In this document: positions 33,657 through 43,359 of the stretch, in pieces | Position numbering within the stretch: position 1 is the stretch's first letter | Layout: the number at the start of each line of letters is the position of its first letter | Source of the DNA: Methylovirgula sp. HY1 | Lineage (GTDB): Bacteria; Pseudomonadota; Alphaproteobacteria; Rhizobiales; Beijerinckiaceae | Direction of reading: 5' to 3' | Assembly: GCF_019343105.1 (NCBI RefSeq) | Contig: NZ_CP073764.1 | Location: 930,001-994,000, forward strand | DNA length: 64,000 nucleotides | Program-made: the position numbers and the translations under genes | Notes under the pieces: model-generated | Seen by the model: only the letters and a program-made list of their open reading frames with translations | Told to the model about the DNA's origin: nothing | Database searches by the model: none

Positions 33657-34973
33657 ATGACCGATACGCTTGTAGATGCGCGTCCGATCAGCGGCAGCAG
33701 CTCTCGGACGCAGCGCGCCATTCGCGAAGTATTGGACGGCCGGCGCCGTGGCCTGCGGGCGTTTCTGCCAATGGCCGGCCCCGCGGTGATCGCGTCGATC
33801 GCCTATATCGACCCGGGCAATTACGCGACGAACATCCAGGCCGGCGCGAAATACGGCTATGGCCTGCTATGGGTCGTCGTGCTGGCGAATCTGATCGCGA
33901 TGCTGTTTCAGGCCTTATCGGCAAAACTCGGCATCGTGACCGGCCGCAACCTCGCCGAAGTCTGTCGCGAGCAATTGCCGCGGCCTCTCGTCATCGGCAT
34001 GTGGATCGTCAGCGAGATCGCCGCAATGACGACGGATCTCGCCGAATTTCTCGGCGGCGCGATCGGCCTATCGCTTTTGTTCCATCTGCCCCTTTTTTGG
34101 GGCATGGTCGTCACCGGCATCGTCACCTACGGACTGCTAACATTCGAGCGGCACGGCTTTCGGCCCCTCGAACTCATCATCGGCGCCCTGGTCGCCATCA
34201 TCAGCCTTTGTTATCTGATCGAAATGTTCATCGTTCCGGTGGACTGGGCGAGCGCGGCCTATCACACGGTCATGCCGCAGCTCCAAAATGCCGCTGCGAT
34301 TACGATTGCCGTGGGCATCATCGGCGCCACCGTCATGCCGCATGCGATCTATCTTCATTCCGGGCTCACCCAAGCGCGCATGCCCGTCGAGACCGATGCC
34401 GATCGCCGCAAGATTCTCAAATTCTCCAATCGGGAAGTCGTCATCGCGCTGACGCTCGCCGGCGCGGTCAATATGGCGATGGTGATCATGGCCTCCGGTG
34501 CCTTTCACCAGGGCCACAGCGACGTTGCCGAGATCGAGACCGCCTATCACACGCTGACGCCGCTCCTGGGGGCTGGCGCCGCGACCATCTTCCTCATTTC
34601 CCTGCTCGCCTCCGGCGTGTCGAGTTCCGCCGTCGGCACGATGGCCGGCCAGATGATCATGCAGGGCTTTGTCGGGTTTCGCATTCCGGTCCTGATCCGG
34701 CGTCTCGTCACCATGATCCCGGCCTTCGTCGTCGTCGGACTCGGCGTCAACTCGACCAATGCGCTGATCATCAGCCAGGTCGTTCTCAGCCTTGCCTTGC
34801 CGGTGCCGATGATTGCGCTTTTGATCTTCACCCAGCGGCGCGACATCATGGGCAATTTCGCCAATGGGCTTGTGGTGCAGATCGCGGCATGGGTGGGAAC
34901 CGCGCTGGTCCTGAGCCTCAACATCATCCTTTTGCTGCAGACCTTCGGAATTCCCGTGCCGCTTCTCGGATAG
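33657..34973 (+). CDS. mntH: NRAMP manganese/divalent metal transporter MntH
   Basis: A 438-residue proton-coupled Mn/Fe importer of the inner membrane with about eleven helices. The metal-binding DPGN (AYIDPGNYATNIQAG) in helix 1 and VMPHAIYLHS in helix 6 are intact. AAGGGAAACGGG precedes the ATG at 33657. Divergent mntR and the palindrome between them indicate repression by manganese. Confidence 0.95.
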   Translation: MTDTLVDARPISGSSSRTQRAIREVLDGRRRGLRAFLPMAGPAVIASIAYIDPGNYATNIQAGAKYGYGLLWVVVLANLIAMLFQALSAKLGIVTGRNLAEVCREQLPRPLVIGMWIVSEIAAMTTDLAEFLGGAIGLSLLFHLPLFWGMVVTGIVTYGLLTFERHGFRPLELIIGALVAIISLCYLIEMFIVPVDWASAAYHTVMPQLQNAAAITIAVGIIGATVMPHAIYLHSGLTQARMPVETDADRRKILKFSNREVVIALTLAGAVNMAMVIMASGAFHQGHSDVAEIETAYHTLTPLLGAGAATIFLISLLASGVSSSAVGTMAGQMIMQGFVGFRIPVLIRRLVTMIPAFVVVGLGVNSTNALIISQVVLSLALPVPMIALLIFTQRRDIMGNFANGLVVQIAAWVGTALVLSLNIILLLQTFGIPVPLLG

Positions 34974-35031
34974 GGTCGGATTGGTCTTTGCCGAAAGGGC
35001 GATGGCTAGGCGGCAGGCAGCCCGCCCTCTC

Positions 35032-35205
35032 GAGCATGTTCCGGAAAAGTCGAATGACTTTTCCGATTTTAGACATCGGATAGATCCGAGTTCTCACTTT
35101 TTAGACATCGGATATATCCGATGTCTGAGTGATGAGACCATGCTCCAGCTTATTGATTTGGAGCGCTTTTCTCTCGATCGGATGAGTCCATCCGGTCGGA
35201 AAACG
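35032..35205. repeat. dispersed palindromic repeat, copy 2 (compound)
   Basis: The longest copy. It contains GAGCATGTTCCGGAAAAGT with its complementary arm, a degenerate copy (35071-35094) and a perfect 24-base copy (35103-35126) of an ATCGGATATATCCGAT-centred palindrome. Then comes CCATGCTCCAGCTTATTGAT, and finally an arm pair GGATGAGTCCATCC ending GGAAAACG. Its right end abuts the stop codon of the reductase gene at 35206. Confidence 0.85.
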
Positions 35206-36231
35206 CTAGGCGGTCGCCTGCAATTGTTCCGCCGGCGCCGCGGCCTCGGGAAACGTCGGATAAAGCCCTTTCGTCCGGCCCAATTGCTGAATCAGGCCGA
35301 GCACGGCATCGATATAGGGCGTCGGCACCTCGGTGATCCGTCCCATTTCCTGCACAGCCGACACGAGCGCGTCGATCTCGAGCGCCCTTTCCTTCAACAG
35401 GTCCTGAAGCATCGATGTCTTATGGGCGCCGACCTTGGCCGCGCCGTCGATCCGGCGATCGACATCGACGCGGAAATTCGCGCCCAATTTCTCGCCGATC
35501 GTCTGGGCTTCGAGCATCATATTGCGCGAGAGCGCCCGCGTCGCCGGATCGGTCGCGACAATGTCGAGCGTCGCCTGCGTCAGCGCGGAAATCGGATTGA
35601 AGCAGAGATTGCCCCACAGCTTGACCCAGATGTCGTCACGAATGTCGTCATAAATCCGAGGCTTCAATTCGGCTGCCGTGAACGCATCGGCCAGAGCCTG
35701 GACCCGCTTGCTCGGCTGCCGGTTCGGTTCGCCGAGGCCGAATTGATTGCCATAAATATGTTTGATGACGCCCGGCTCCAGCGTTTCGGTGGCCGGATAG
35801 ACCGTGCAGCCGATCACCCGCTCCGGCCCGATCGCATTCCATTGCCGATTGTCGAGATCGACGCTCGACAGGCGTTTATTGGCATAGGGGCCCTCGAGCC
35901 CGTAAAAATACCACCACGGCACGCCGTTTTGTGCCGTCACCACGGCGGTTTCAGGCCCGAGCAAAGGCCGGAGGTCTTCCGCCGTCTCCCACCCTTGATG
36001 AGCCTTCAGGCCGATGATGACATAGTCTTGGACACCGAGATCCGCCGGGTTTTTGCTCGCCGGCATGGATTCGACATAGACCTTCTCGCCGATCCGTAAT
36101 TCGCATCCCTTGGTCTTGATCGCCTCGAGCTGCGCGCCACGGGCGACGAGCGAGACATCTACACCCGCCCGCTTGAGCATGACCCCCATATAGCCGCCGA
36201 TCGCGCCGGCACCGTAAATGCAAATTTTCAT
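35206..36231 (-). CDS. 2-dehydropantoate 2-reductase family protein
   Basis: 341 residues. The Rossmann motif GAGAIGG (MKICIYGAGAIGGYMGVML) opens an NADP-binding domain; the C-terminal helical domain has the conserved KLWGNLCFNPISALTQAT. The family reduces ketopantoate to pantoate for coenzyme A synthesis, but many paralogues act on other substrates. No pan genes are near, so ketopantoate specificity is uncertain. An upstream open stretch of 89 codons was excluded because it is not family-like. Confidence 0.8.
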   Translation of the reverse strand: MKICIYGAGAIGGYMGVMLKRAGVDVSLVARGAQLEAIKTKGCELRIGEKVYVESMPASKNPADLGVQDYVIIGLKAHQGWETAEDLRPLLGPETAVVTAQNGVPWWYFYGLEGPYANKRLSSVDLDNRQWNAIGPERVIGCTVYPATETLEPGVIKHIYGNQFGLGEPNRQPSKRVQALADAFTAAELKPRIYDDIRDDIWVKLWGNLCFNPISALTQATLDIVATDPATRALSRNMMLEAQTIGEKLGANFRVDVDRRIDGAAKVGAHKTSMLQDLLKERALEIDALVSAVQEMGRITEVPTPYIDAVLGLIQQLGRTKGLYPTFPEAAAPAEQLQATA

Positions 36232-37558
36232 ATCGCGGTCGAACTCTCTCTGTAGACAATGGCTGGCACGCGCAGGTGCATTCGCCGAATGCTCCTCGCT
36301 TCCAATTCTCAACGGAAGGGGTATTGCTCGGATCGCTTCACGCGCTCCCCATGGCAGAGTTGGCACGCAGCGACCGATCGGACCGTCTCTCCGGCCCCGA
36401 TGGAAGCGCTTTCGACGCCCTCGCCAGCTCGCGTAAGCGTGACGACTGTTGTTGGCCCCACCCTCCTCCGCATGCACATGGCCCGAATGTCGCCGCATAG
36501 GGCTGACGGCTGACGGTCCGAGACCGTCCTGCCATGAGATATACTGTCTACCGCTGTCTTACATGCATCATAATAAATGGCCAAGCATGTCAATCTACCG
36601 ACGGCGCCGTCTCACCCTGCGTCGCTGCTGGTTTTTTTTAAGTCATGAGTCAATTAAATTGAATGCCGCGGTCAAGATCCGCTCGGCAAACACCTTATGG
36701 AGTCGCTTCGAGCAGAAAACCTGCCTATGCGCCCGCGCCGATCGGTCGGGACTACCTTGGGGCGACTGCATCGCCCTGACAGGTTTTCGGCACGCTCGGC
36801 CAGACGATTTTTTCAAAACCACCGCATCGGTCACATCCCGCCAAAGCGAGCGCACCGATGATCAGAGCTAAAAAGCAAAGAATCCGACGTCCCAAAGCAA
36901 GCCCCCCATGCCCCGCGAAACTTAACATAGGCTCTTAAAGCACGCACGCGCGCTCTTCCCATGGATGCTTGGAAGGCTTCTTCGATGCTCTAACTGAGCT
37001 ATGTCTAGCAATATTTTGATTATAAAAGAATTTATACGGTTTGGAGCGGCAATTTACGACACGGCCCGGCGCCGTCGTCTCAGGAAAATAAATATATTAT
37101 TTTATAACAATAACTTATGTTTATATTTTCATCTTCTACAATAAGCTAGCTCATTCCATCTTGGCAGTTTCATTCATTTCAGGCATGCAATCGATTGAGC
37201 AAGTTTTAACCCGAACCCGCTAGGGTTCGCCTCGAGATTTCTATGTGGTCTTCGAGACCTCGGCCCAAAAAAGCGGCCCAACACTGCTCAATTTGGCCAA
37301 GAATAAGATGAGGACAGCGGAAGCTGGTTTTGGATTGCCTCGAATGACGCAGCTTGCGGCATTCGAGTCTGCATCGCGCGCTATGCCTCGGTTGGAATCG
37401 GTTACGTTTCGAAAGCTTCAGATGTGCCGATGTCTCGATCCGATTCTAGGATTGCAGCGATCCAAGGCTGAGGTCGCCAGCGGCGCGCCGGCGCATCATC
37501 CGCCGCATCCAAACGCGGCACGGCGCAAAATCTCGGGCAAACGAAGATGGAGTCGGTG
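36232..37558. other. gene-poor, partly AT-rich intergenic region
   Basis: About 1.3 kb without a gene I can support. 37010-37160 is markedly richer in A and T than its surroundings (runs such as AAATATATTATTTTATAACA). A tRNA-like fragment lies at 36964-37008, and GAACCC/GGGTTC form a small hairpin near 37213-37228. This looks like decayed sequence rather than a coding region. Confidence 0.5.
36964..37008 (-). pseudogene. tRNA-like fragment, resembling tRNA-Gly(TCC)
   Basis: Read leftward, TAGCTCAGTTAGAGCA matches a tRNA D arm with a shortened loop. It is followed by GAAGCCTTCCAAGCATC, an anticodon-arm-like stem with one mismatch and loop CTTCCAA, as in the intact tRNA-Gly at 29629-29702. Four extra bases separate the arms, and no T arm or matching 3' acceptor strand follows. 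Confidence 0.45.
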
Positions 37559-38008
37559 ATGGACACGGACATGAAAGTGCCTGAGACAGGCATGGACAAA
37601 CGGGCAAACGACCGGATTAGAAGTTTTCTGCGCGCCCAGATCATCTTCAACAATCGCATGACGACGATCGATTGCATCGTCAAAAACATCTCTCAAAGCG
37701 GCGCCAGAGTCGCCTTGAACGATACTTTGGCGGTACCGACCGAATTCGACATCTATATTCCTCAGCGCGGCCGCAGCCATCATGCAAAGCTGGTTTGGCG
37801 CGATAAGGATTCGATCGGCGTCGATTTCATCGATGCGCAGCCGGCGCCACCGCCCACCCCCGCGGCGCCAGCGCCGGCGGAAATGTCGGCGTTCGGCGAG
37901 GCCAGAATACGGGAACTCGAAGTTCAGAACGCGGAATTGAAAATACGGATTCGCGAACTCTCCAAAAGGCTCCAAGATCTCGGCCAGGAGCCCGACAATA
38001 CCATGTGA
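37559..38008 (+). CDS. PilZ domain protein
   Basis: 149 residues. A PilZ domain covers about residues 12-95, with an arginine-rich N-terminal stretch (RANDRIRSFLRAQ) and the motif NISQSGARV matching the c-di-GMP-binding D/N-x-S-x-x-G. A proline/alanine linker leads into a C-terminal heptad-like coiled coil (IRELEVQNAELKIRIRELSK). GGAG six bases before the ATG at 37559 decided the start; an ATG at 37547 is also possible. The output process is unknown. Confidence 0.82.
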   Translation: MDTDMKVPETGMDKRANDRIRSFLRAQIIFNNRMTTIDCIVKNISQSGARVALNDTLAVPTEFDIYIPQRGRSHHAKLVWRDKDSIGVDFIDAQPAPPPTPAAPAPAEMSAFGEARIRELEVQNAELKIRIRELSKRLQDLGQEPDNTM

Positions 38009-38041
38009 ACGCGGCTGTACCGAACGGCGATCACATTGCGA

Positions 38042-38725
38042 TCAAGCAATTTCGACGACATGGCCTTCCTGCAGAGTTACCCGCCGGTCCATTCGCGCCG
38101 CCAGATCCATATTATGCGTCGCGAGAAGCACCGCGAGGCCGGTCTGTTTGACCAAGGTTTCGAGCGCCGTAATCACATGATCCGCCGTCACCGGATCGAG
38201 GTTTCCCGTGGGCTCGTCGGCAAGCAGAATGCCGGGCGTGTTGGCAACGGCGCGGGCAATCGCCACCCTTTGCTGCTCACCGCCGGATAATTGCGCCGGC
38301 CGATGCGTCGCGCGCTCGGCAAGGCCGAGATAGGCGAGCAGGTCCGCGGCCTGCGTCCGCGCCTGCTTGCGCGACAGGCCATGAATCATCTGCGGCAACA
38401 TGATGTTCTCGATCGCCGAGAACTCCGGAAGCAGATGATGAAACTGATAGACAAACCCGATCGTATCGCGCCGCAACGCCGTGCGCATATCGTCCGGCAT
38501 ATGCACGGTCGGCTCCGCGCCGATATAGACTTCCCCCTCATCCGGGCGTTCCAACAGCCCCGCGATATGCAGCAGCGTCGATTTACCGACCCCCGATTGT
38601 GCGACCAGCGCGACGGATTGGCCGGGGAACAAGGTGAAGTCCGCGCCGCGCAGCACGGCAAGCGAGGTTGCACCTTGCTTGTAGCAACGGACGACTTTTT
38701 CGATTTGAAGTACGGGTCGCGTCAT
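38042..38725 (-). CDS. lolD: lipoprotein-releasing ABC transporter ATPase LolD
   Basis: 227 residues. Walker [10 protein letters not shown], signature [13 protein letters not shown] and Walker [11 protein letters not shown] are intact. It energises extraction of lipoproteins from the inner membrane for delivery to LolA. It follows the permease gene by one base, with overlapping functions in one operon. Confidence 0.95.
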   Translation of the reverse strand: MTRPVLQIEKVVRCYKQGATSLAVLRGADFTLFPGQSVALVAQSGVGKSTLLHIAGLLERPDEGEVYIGAEPTVHMPDDMRTALRRDTIGFVYQFHHLLPEFSAIENIMLPQMIHGLSRKQARTQAADLLAYLGLAERATHRPAQLSGGEQQRVAIARAVANTPGILLADEPTGNLDPVTADHVITALETLVKQTGLAVLLATHNMDLAARMDRRVTLQEGHVVEIA

Positions 38726-38726
38726 G

Positions 38727-39995
38727 TCACTCGTAGCGTAGCGCTTCGACCGGATCGAGCCGCGCCGCCCGCCAAGACGGGTAGATGGTGGCGAGGATCG
38801 AAAGGACCAGGGTCATGCCGACGACGGAGATGACATCGCGCGGATCGACAATGGCAGGAAGCTGCGACAGGAAATAGAGTTCGGCCGGAAAGAAATTCGC
38901 GTGAAGAAGGCGATTCAGCATCTCTCGAATCGTCTCGACATTGTCGGCGACGGCAAGGCCGAGAAGAAAGCCGGCAAAAGTGCCCGCGATGCCGATCGAA
39001 GCGCCGGTGATCAAAAAGATCCGCATGATCGCACCGCGCGTCGCCCCCATCGTGCGCAGAATCGCGATGTCGTGGCTCTTGTCCTTCACCAGCATGATCA
39101 GGCCGGAGATGATGTTGAGCGCTGCGACCAAGACAATCAGAGTGAGGATGACGAACATCACATTGCGTTCGACGTTGAGCGCGTCGAAGAAGGTGCGGTT
39201 GCGCTGACGCCAGTCGGTCATGATCACCGGCTGCTGAACTGCGGTCTGTATGGCCGCGCGCATGGCGTCGATCTTCTCCGGATCGTGCAAAAAGATCTCG
39301 ATGACGCTCGCCTGCTTATCCTTATTGAAGAAAGCCTGCGCCTCAGACAGCGGCAGATAGACGAAAATGCTGTCGAACTCCGCCATGCCGATCTGGAAAA
39401 TCGCGACCACCGTGTAAGACTTCACCCGCGGCACCACGCCAAACGGCGTTTGCGCCCCGGAAGCCGTGATGATTTTGATCTTGTCGCCAACCCGCAGATT
39501 GAGATTATCGGCGAGTCTCTGCCCGATCGCGGCGCCGCCCGAGGCGGCAAATCCCTTCAGCGTGCCGCTCTTCACATGGCCGGCAATGCCGGGCAGATGC
39601 GCGATGTCGGACCCCGGCACACCGCGCACCAAGGCACCGGCGCCATTTTGCGCGAATGAGGACGAAACGAACGCCGAACCCTCGACCATCGGAATCGCGA
39701 GATCGACGCCCGGAACGCTCAGGGCACGCTTGGCGACGAGATTATAATCCGTGAGCGGCTTATCCGCCGCCTGCAGAAAAATATGGCCGTTGATGCCGAC
39801 GATCTTGTCGAGTAGTTCCTTATGAAAACCGTTCATCACCGACATCACGACGATTAACGTGGCGACGCCCAACATGATGCCGAGAAACGAAAAGCCGGCA
39901 ATGACGGAAACATAGCCTTCCTTGCGCCGCGCCCGCAGATAGCGCATGGCGATCATCCATTCGAACAAGGAAAAGGGGCGCGTGCCAGCCGTCAA
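38727..39995 (-). CDS. lolC: lipoprotein-releasing ABC transporter permease (LolC/LolE family)
   Basis: 422 residues with one N-terminal helix, a large periplasmic domain, and three C-terminal helices ([20 protein letters not shown] and following). Only one permease gene accompanies lolD. That fits the single LolF-type homodimer reported for some bacteria, rather than a LolC-LolE pair; a second gene elsewhere cannot be excluded. It sits downstream of proS by 42 bases. Confidence 0.9.
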   Translation of the reverse strand: MTAGTRPFSLFEWMIAMRYLRARRKEGYVSVIAGFSFLGIMLGVATLIVVMSVMNGFHKELLDKIVGINGHIFLQAADKPLTDYNLVAKRALSVPGVDLAIPMVEGSAFVSSSFAQNGAGALVRGVPGSDIAHLPGIAGHVKSGTLKGFAASGGAAIGQRLADNLNLRVGDKIKIITASGAQTPFGVVPRVKSYTVVAIFQIGMAEFDSIFVYLPLSEAQAFFNKDKQASVIEIFLHDPEKIDAMRAAIQTAVQQPVIMTDWRQRNRTFFDALNVERNVMFVILTLIVLVAALNIISGLIMLVKDKSHDIAILRTMGATRGAIMRIFLITGASIGIAGTFAGFLLGLAVADNVETIREMLNRLLHANFFPAELYFLSQLPAIVDPRDVISVVGMTLVLSILATIYPSWRAARLDPVEALRYE

Positions 39996-40037
39996 TTCAA
40001 CTTCCTCATCTTGGCCGAGCCGGCGCCATGCGGGGAC

Positions 40038-41363
40038 TCACGTTTTTGCCGTCAGCTTGGCGATCGCAGCGTCGATCGATAGATTTTCGCGTGCGCCCGT
40101 CGCCCGCGTCTTCAATTCGACGGTCCCCGCCGCCAGGCCCTTTGGCCCGACAATCAGCTGATACGGCAGGCCGATCATGTCCAAAGTCGCGAATTTCGCT
40201 CCCGGCCGCTCGTCCGTATCGTCATAAAGCACATCGATCTTGGCCTTTTCGAGCGCCTGATAGATTTGCAAGGATGCCGCATCGCTCGCCGCGTCACCGA
40301 CTTTGAGATTGGCGATCCCAACCCGGAAGGGCGCGACTTCTTCAGGCCAGATGATTCCAGCTTCATCATGATTGGCCTCAATCAAGGCGCCTACGAGGCG
40401 AGAAACGCCGACACCATATGAGCCCCCCATGAAGGGCCGCTCGACGCCGTCGGACCCGGTGATCAGAGCCCGCATCGGCGTCGCATATTTGTCGCCGAAA
40501 TAAAACACCTGCCCGACTTCGATGCCGCGCCTGTGGATGCGCTTTTCTTCCGGGGTCTCGCGTTCGAATGTCGCCGCATCATGCACATCTTCGGTCGCGG
40601 CATAAAGCGTGGTCCAATCCTGCACAATCTGCGCAAGATCGCTGTCATAGTCGATGCCGGCATCTGGAATCGGCAGATTGAGAACGTCCGCGTTGCAATA
40701 GACACCCGACTCGCCGGTCTCAGCCAAAATAATGAATTCATGGCTCAGATCGCCGCCGATCGGGCCGGTCTCGGCCTGCATCGGAATGGCCTGCAAGCCC
40801 ATGCGCGCGAAGATCCGCAAGTAGGCGACGAACATGCGATGGTAGGAACGCCGCGCCGCCGCTTCGTCAATATCGAAGGAATAAGCATCCTTCATCAGAA
40901 ACTCGCGGCCCCGCATGACGCCGAATCGCGGCCGCTGCTCGTCGCGGAATTTCCATTGGATGTGGTAGAGGATCTTCGGCAGATCGCGATAGCTTTTGAC
41001 ATAGGCCCGAAAAATTTCGGTGATCATGTCTTCATTGGTCGGCCCATAAAGCAATTCGCGCTCATGCCGATCCTTGATTCGCAGCATCTCCGGCCCATAG
41101 GCCTCATAGCGCCCGGATTCGCGCCAGAGATCGGCGAGTTGCAATGTCGGCATCAAAAGCTCGATCGCACCGGCCCGATCCATTTCTTCGCGCACGATCT
41201 GCGTCACTTTCTGCAGCACTTTGAAGCCGAGCGGCAGCCAAGCATAAATGCCGGCCGCCTCCTGCCGGATCATGCCGGCGCGCAGCATCAAACGATGCGA
41301 AACGATCTCGGCTTCCTTCGGCGTTTCACGCAGGATCGGCAAAAAATAACGGGACAGACGCAT
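40038..41363 (-). CDS. proS: prolyl-tRNA synthetase, short bacterial form
   Basis: A class II synthetase of 441 residues. Motif 2 is seen as [20 protein letters not shown] and motif 3 as [14 protein letters not shown]; the C-terminal anticodon-binding domain follows. The editing insertion of E. coli-type ProS is absent, as is normal in alphaproteobacteria. Editing of Ala-tRNA-Pro may then need a separate protein. Confidence 0.96.
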   Translation of the reverse strand: MRLSRYFLPILRETPKEAEIVSHRLMLRAGMIRQEAAGIYAWLPLGFKVLQKVTQIVREEMDRAGAIELLMPTLQLADLWRESGRYEAYGPEMLRIKDRHERELLYGPTNEDMITEIFRAYVKSYRDLPKILYHIQWKFRDEQRPRFGVMRGREFLMKDAYSFDIDEAAARRSYHRMFVAYLRIFARMGLQAIPMQAETGPIGGDLSHEFIILAETGESGVYCNADVLNLPIPDAGIDYDSDLAQIVQDWTTLYAATEDVHDAATFERETPEEKRIHRRGIEVGQVFYFGDKYATPMRALITGSDGVERPFMGGSYGVGVSRLVGALIEANHDEAGIIWPEEVAPFRVGIANLKVGDAASDAASLQIYQALEKAKIDVLYDDTDERPGAKFATLDMIGLPYQLIVGPKGLAAGTVELKTRATGARENLSIDAAIAKLTAKT

Positions 41364-41460
41364 GGATGGGGCTCGAAAAGAGAACAGCGGCAGCAGCCGG
41401 AGCGGTCGCTTTTAATAGGCGCCGAAACAATCGCAAAAGAAAAGAAAAGACAAGAGCGCT

Positions 41461-43299
41461 TTATTCCACCGTGACGCTTTTCGCCAGATTGCGCGGCTGA
41501 TCGGCATCCTTGCCCATGAAAATCGCCGTATGATAGGCGATCATTTGCACCGGCACGGCATAGACGACCGCCGAGAAATGCGGCGCCATCTCCGGCATGG
41601 TGATCGTTTCGACTTCGCCGCCGAAATCATGCGATGCGGCAGCATCCGTGATGAGGATCAACCGACCGCCCCGCGCCGCGACCTCCTGCATGTTCGATAG
41701 TGTCTTGTCGAAGACATTGTCATGCGGCGCCAGCACGATGACCGGCATGTCATTGTCGACCAGGGCGATCGGCCCATGCTTCAATTCGCCGGCCGCATAG
41801 CCTTCAGCGTGAATATAGGAAATTTCCTTCAGCTTCAGCGCGCCTTCGAGCGCCAGCGGATAGGAGGTACCGCGGCCGAGATAGAGAACGTCGCGGACAT
41901 GCGCGAAGTCGCGGGCGAGCGCTTCGATCCGCACCTCGCGCTTCATCGCTTCCGCCATCAGACCCGGCACGGCCATCAGTTCGGCCACATATTGCGCTTC
42001 TTCTTTTGCGTCGATGGCGCCCCGCGCGCGGCCGAAGGCGAGCGCGAGGCAGGCGAGCACGGCGAGCTGACAGGTGAAAGCCTTGGTCGAGGCGACGCCG
42101 ATCTCCGGCCCCGCCAGCGTCAGAGCGGCGACATCGCTTTCGCGCGCCATCGTCGAACTTGCCACATTGACGACGCTCAGGACTTTCTGGCCTTGCGCCT
42201 TGGCATAACGCAGGCAGGCGAGCGTATCGGCCGTCTCGCCCGACTGCGAAATCAAAAGCGTGAGGCCGCCGCGTTCCATTGGTGGCTCACGATAGCGAAA
42301 CTCGGAGGCGACTTCGATCTCGACCGGCAGCCGGGCAAAACGCTCGAACCAATAGCGCGCGACGAGCCCGGCAAAATAGGCCGTGCCGCAAGCGGCGATC
42401 GTCAGCCGCGGCAATTGCGCCGCGTCGACAGGCAATGTGAAAGGCAAAGCGACAGTCCCGGCCGACATGTCGAGATAACGTCCGAGCGTGCGGGCGACGA
42501 CCTCCGGCTGCTCGTGAATCTCTTTCGCCATGAAATGCCGGTAATTGCCCTTATCGACGAGCAGCGCCGAAGCGAGTGTCTTGACGCGGCGGCGCTCGAC
42601 CGGCTGATTATGCAGGTCGCGAAATTCGGCGCCTTTGGCGCGCGACAAAATCACGAAATCCCCGTCGTCGAGATAAGCGAGTTCATCGGTGAAGGGTGCC
42701 AGCGCCAGCGCATCCGAGCCGACATAGAGCTCGTTTTGGCGCTCGCCCGCGCCGAAGCCGACGACGAGCGGCGCACCGTCGCGCGCGCCGATCAAAAGAT
42801 CATCTTCACCGTCGAACAGGACGGCGAGCGCAAAGGCGCCTTTGAGGCGCGGCAGGCTCGCAGCCACGGCATCGACCGGCGCCAAGCCCCCTTCCATCGC
42901 CTCCGCAAAGAGATGCGCGATCACTTCGGTATCCGTGTCGCTTTCGAAGACATGGCCCTTGCCGCGCAGTTCGTCGCGCAGCTCGCGGAAATTCTCGATG
43001 ATACCATTATGGACGACGGCGACCTTGCCATTGGCATGCGGATGCGCATTGGCTTGTGTCGGCTTGCCATGTGTGGCCCAGCGTGTATGGCCGATCCCGC
43101 AGGCGCCGAACAGCGGCTCCGCGGCGAGGCAGCCTTCAAGATTTTTGAGTTTGCCGGCGGCGCGCCGGCGCGCGAGATGACCGTCTTCGAGCGTCGCGAT
43201 GCCGGCCGAATCATAGCCGCGATATTCGAGCCGCTTCAACGCTTCGACGATCGCGCCTGCGACAGGCCCCTGCCCCAGGATGCCGACAATTCCGCACAT
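41461..43299 (-). CDS. glmS: glucosamine-6-phosphate synthase
   Basis: 612 residues. The N-terminal glutaminase begins with the catalytic Cys (MCGIVGILGQGPVAGA); two SIS domains follow with SQSGETADTLACLRYA and the C-terminal RNLAKSVTVE. It makes glucosamine 6-phosphate from fructose 6-phosphate and glutamine, the first step towards UDP-GlcNAc for peptidoglycan and LPS. It lies 60 bases after glmU, in the same pathway. Confidence 0.97.
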   Translation of the reverse strand: MCGIVGILGQGPVAGAIVEALKRLEYRGYDSAGIATLEDGHLARRRAAGKLKNLEGCLAAEPLFGACGIGHTRWATHGKPTQANAHPHANGKVAVVHNGIIENFRELRDELRGKGHVFESDTDTEVIAHLFAEAMEGGLAPVDAVAASLPRLKGAFALAVLFDGEDDLLIGARDGAPLVVGFGAGERQNELYVGSDALALAPFTDELAYLDDGDFVILSRAKGAEFRDLHNQPVERRRVKTLASALLVDKGNYRHFMAKEIHEQPEVVARTLGRYLDMSAGTVALPFTLPVDAAQLPRLTIAACGTAYFAGLVARYWFERFARLPVEIEVASEFRYREPPMERGGLTLLISQSGETADTLACLRYAKAQGQKVLSVVNVASSTMARESDVAALTLAGPEIGVASTKAFTCQLAVLACLALAFGRARGAIDAKEEAQYVAELMAVPGLMAEAMKREVRIEALARDFAHVRDVLYLGRGTSYPLALEGALKLKEISYIHAEGYAAGELKHGPIALVDNDMPVIVLAPHDNVFDKTLSNMQEVAARGGRLILITDAAASHDFGGEVETITMPEMAPHFSAVVYAVPVQMIAYHTAIFMGKDADQPRNLAKSVTVE

Positions 43300-43359
43300 T
43301 CAGTCTTCCTTTGCAGCCGTCTTTATCTGCAACGTCGCGACAGCCGGCGCGCCGCCACT

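Noticed and set aside
36449-36871. Possible rightward gene in the gene-poor region
   Set aside because: Composition is irregular, there is no ribosome binding site, and nothing in it is recognisable.
37619-37633. Partial match to the iron control element (TTAGAAGTTTTCT)
   Set aside because: Lies inside the PilZ coding region and lacks the complete second arm.
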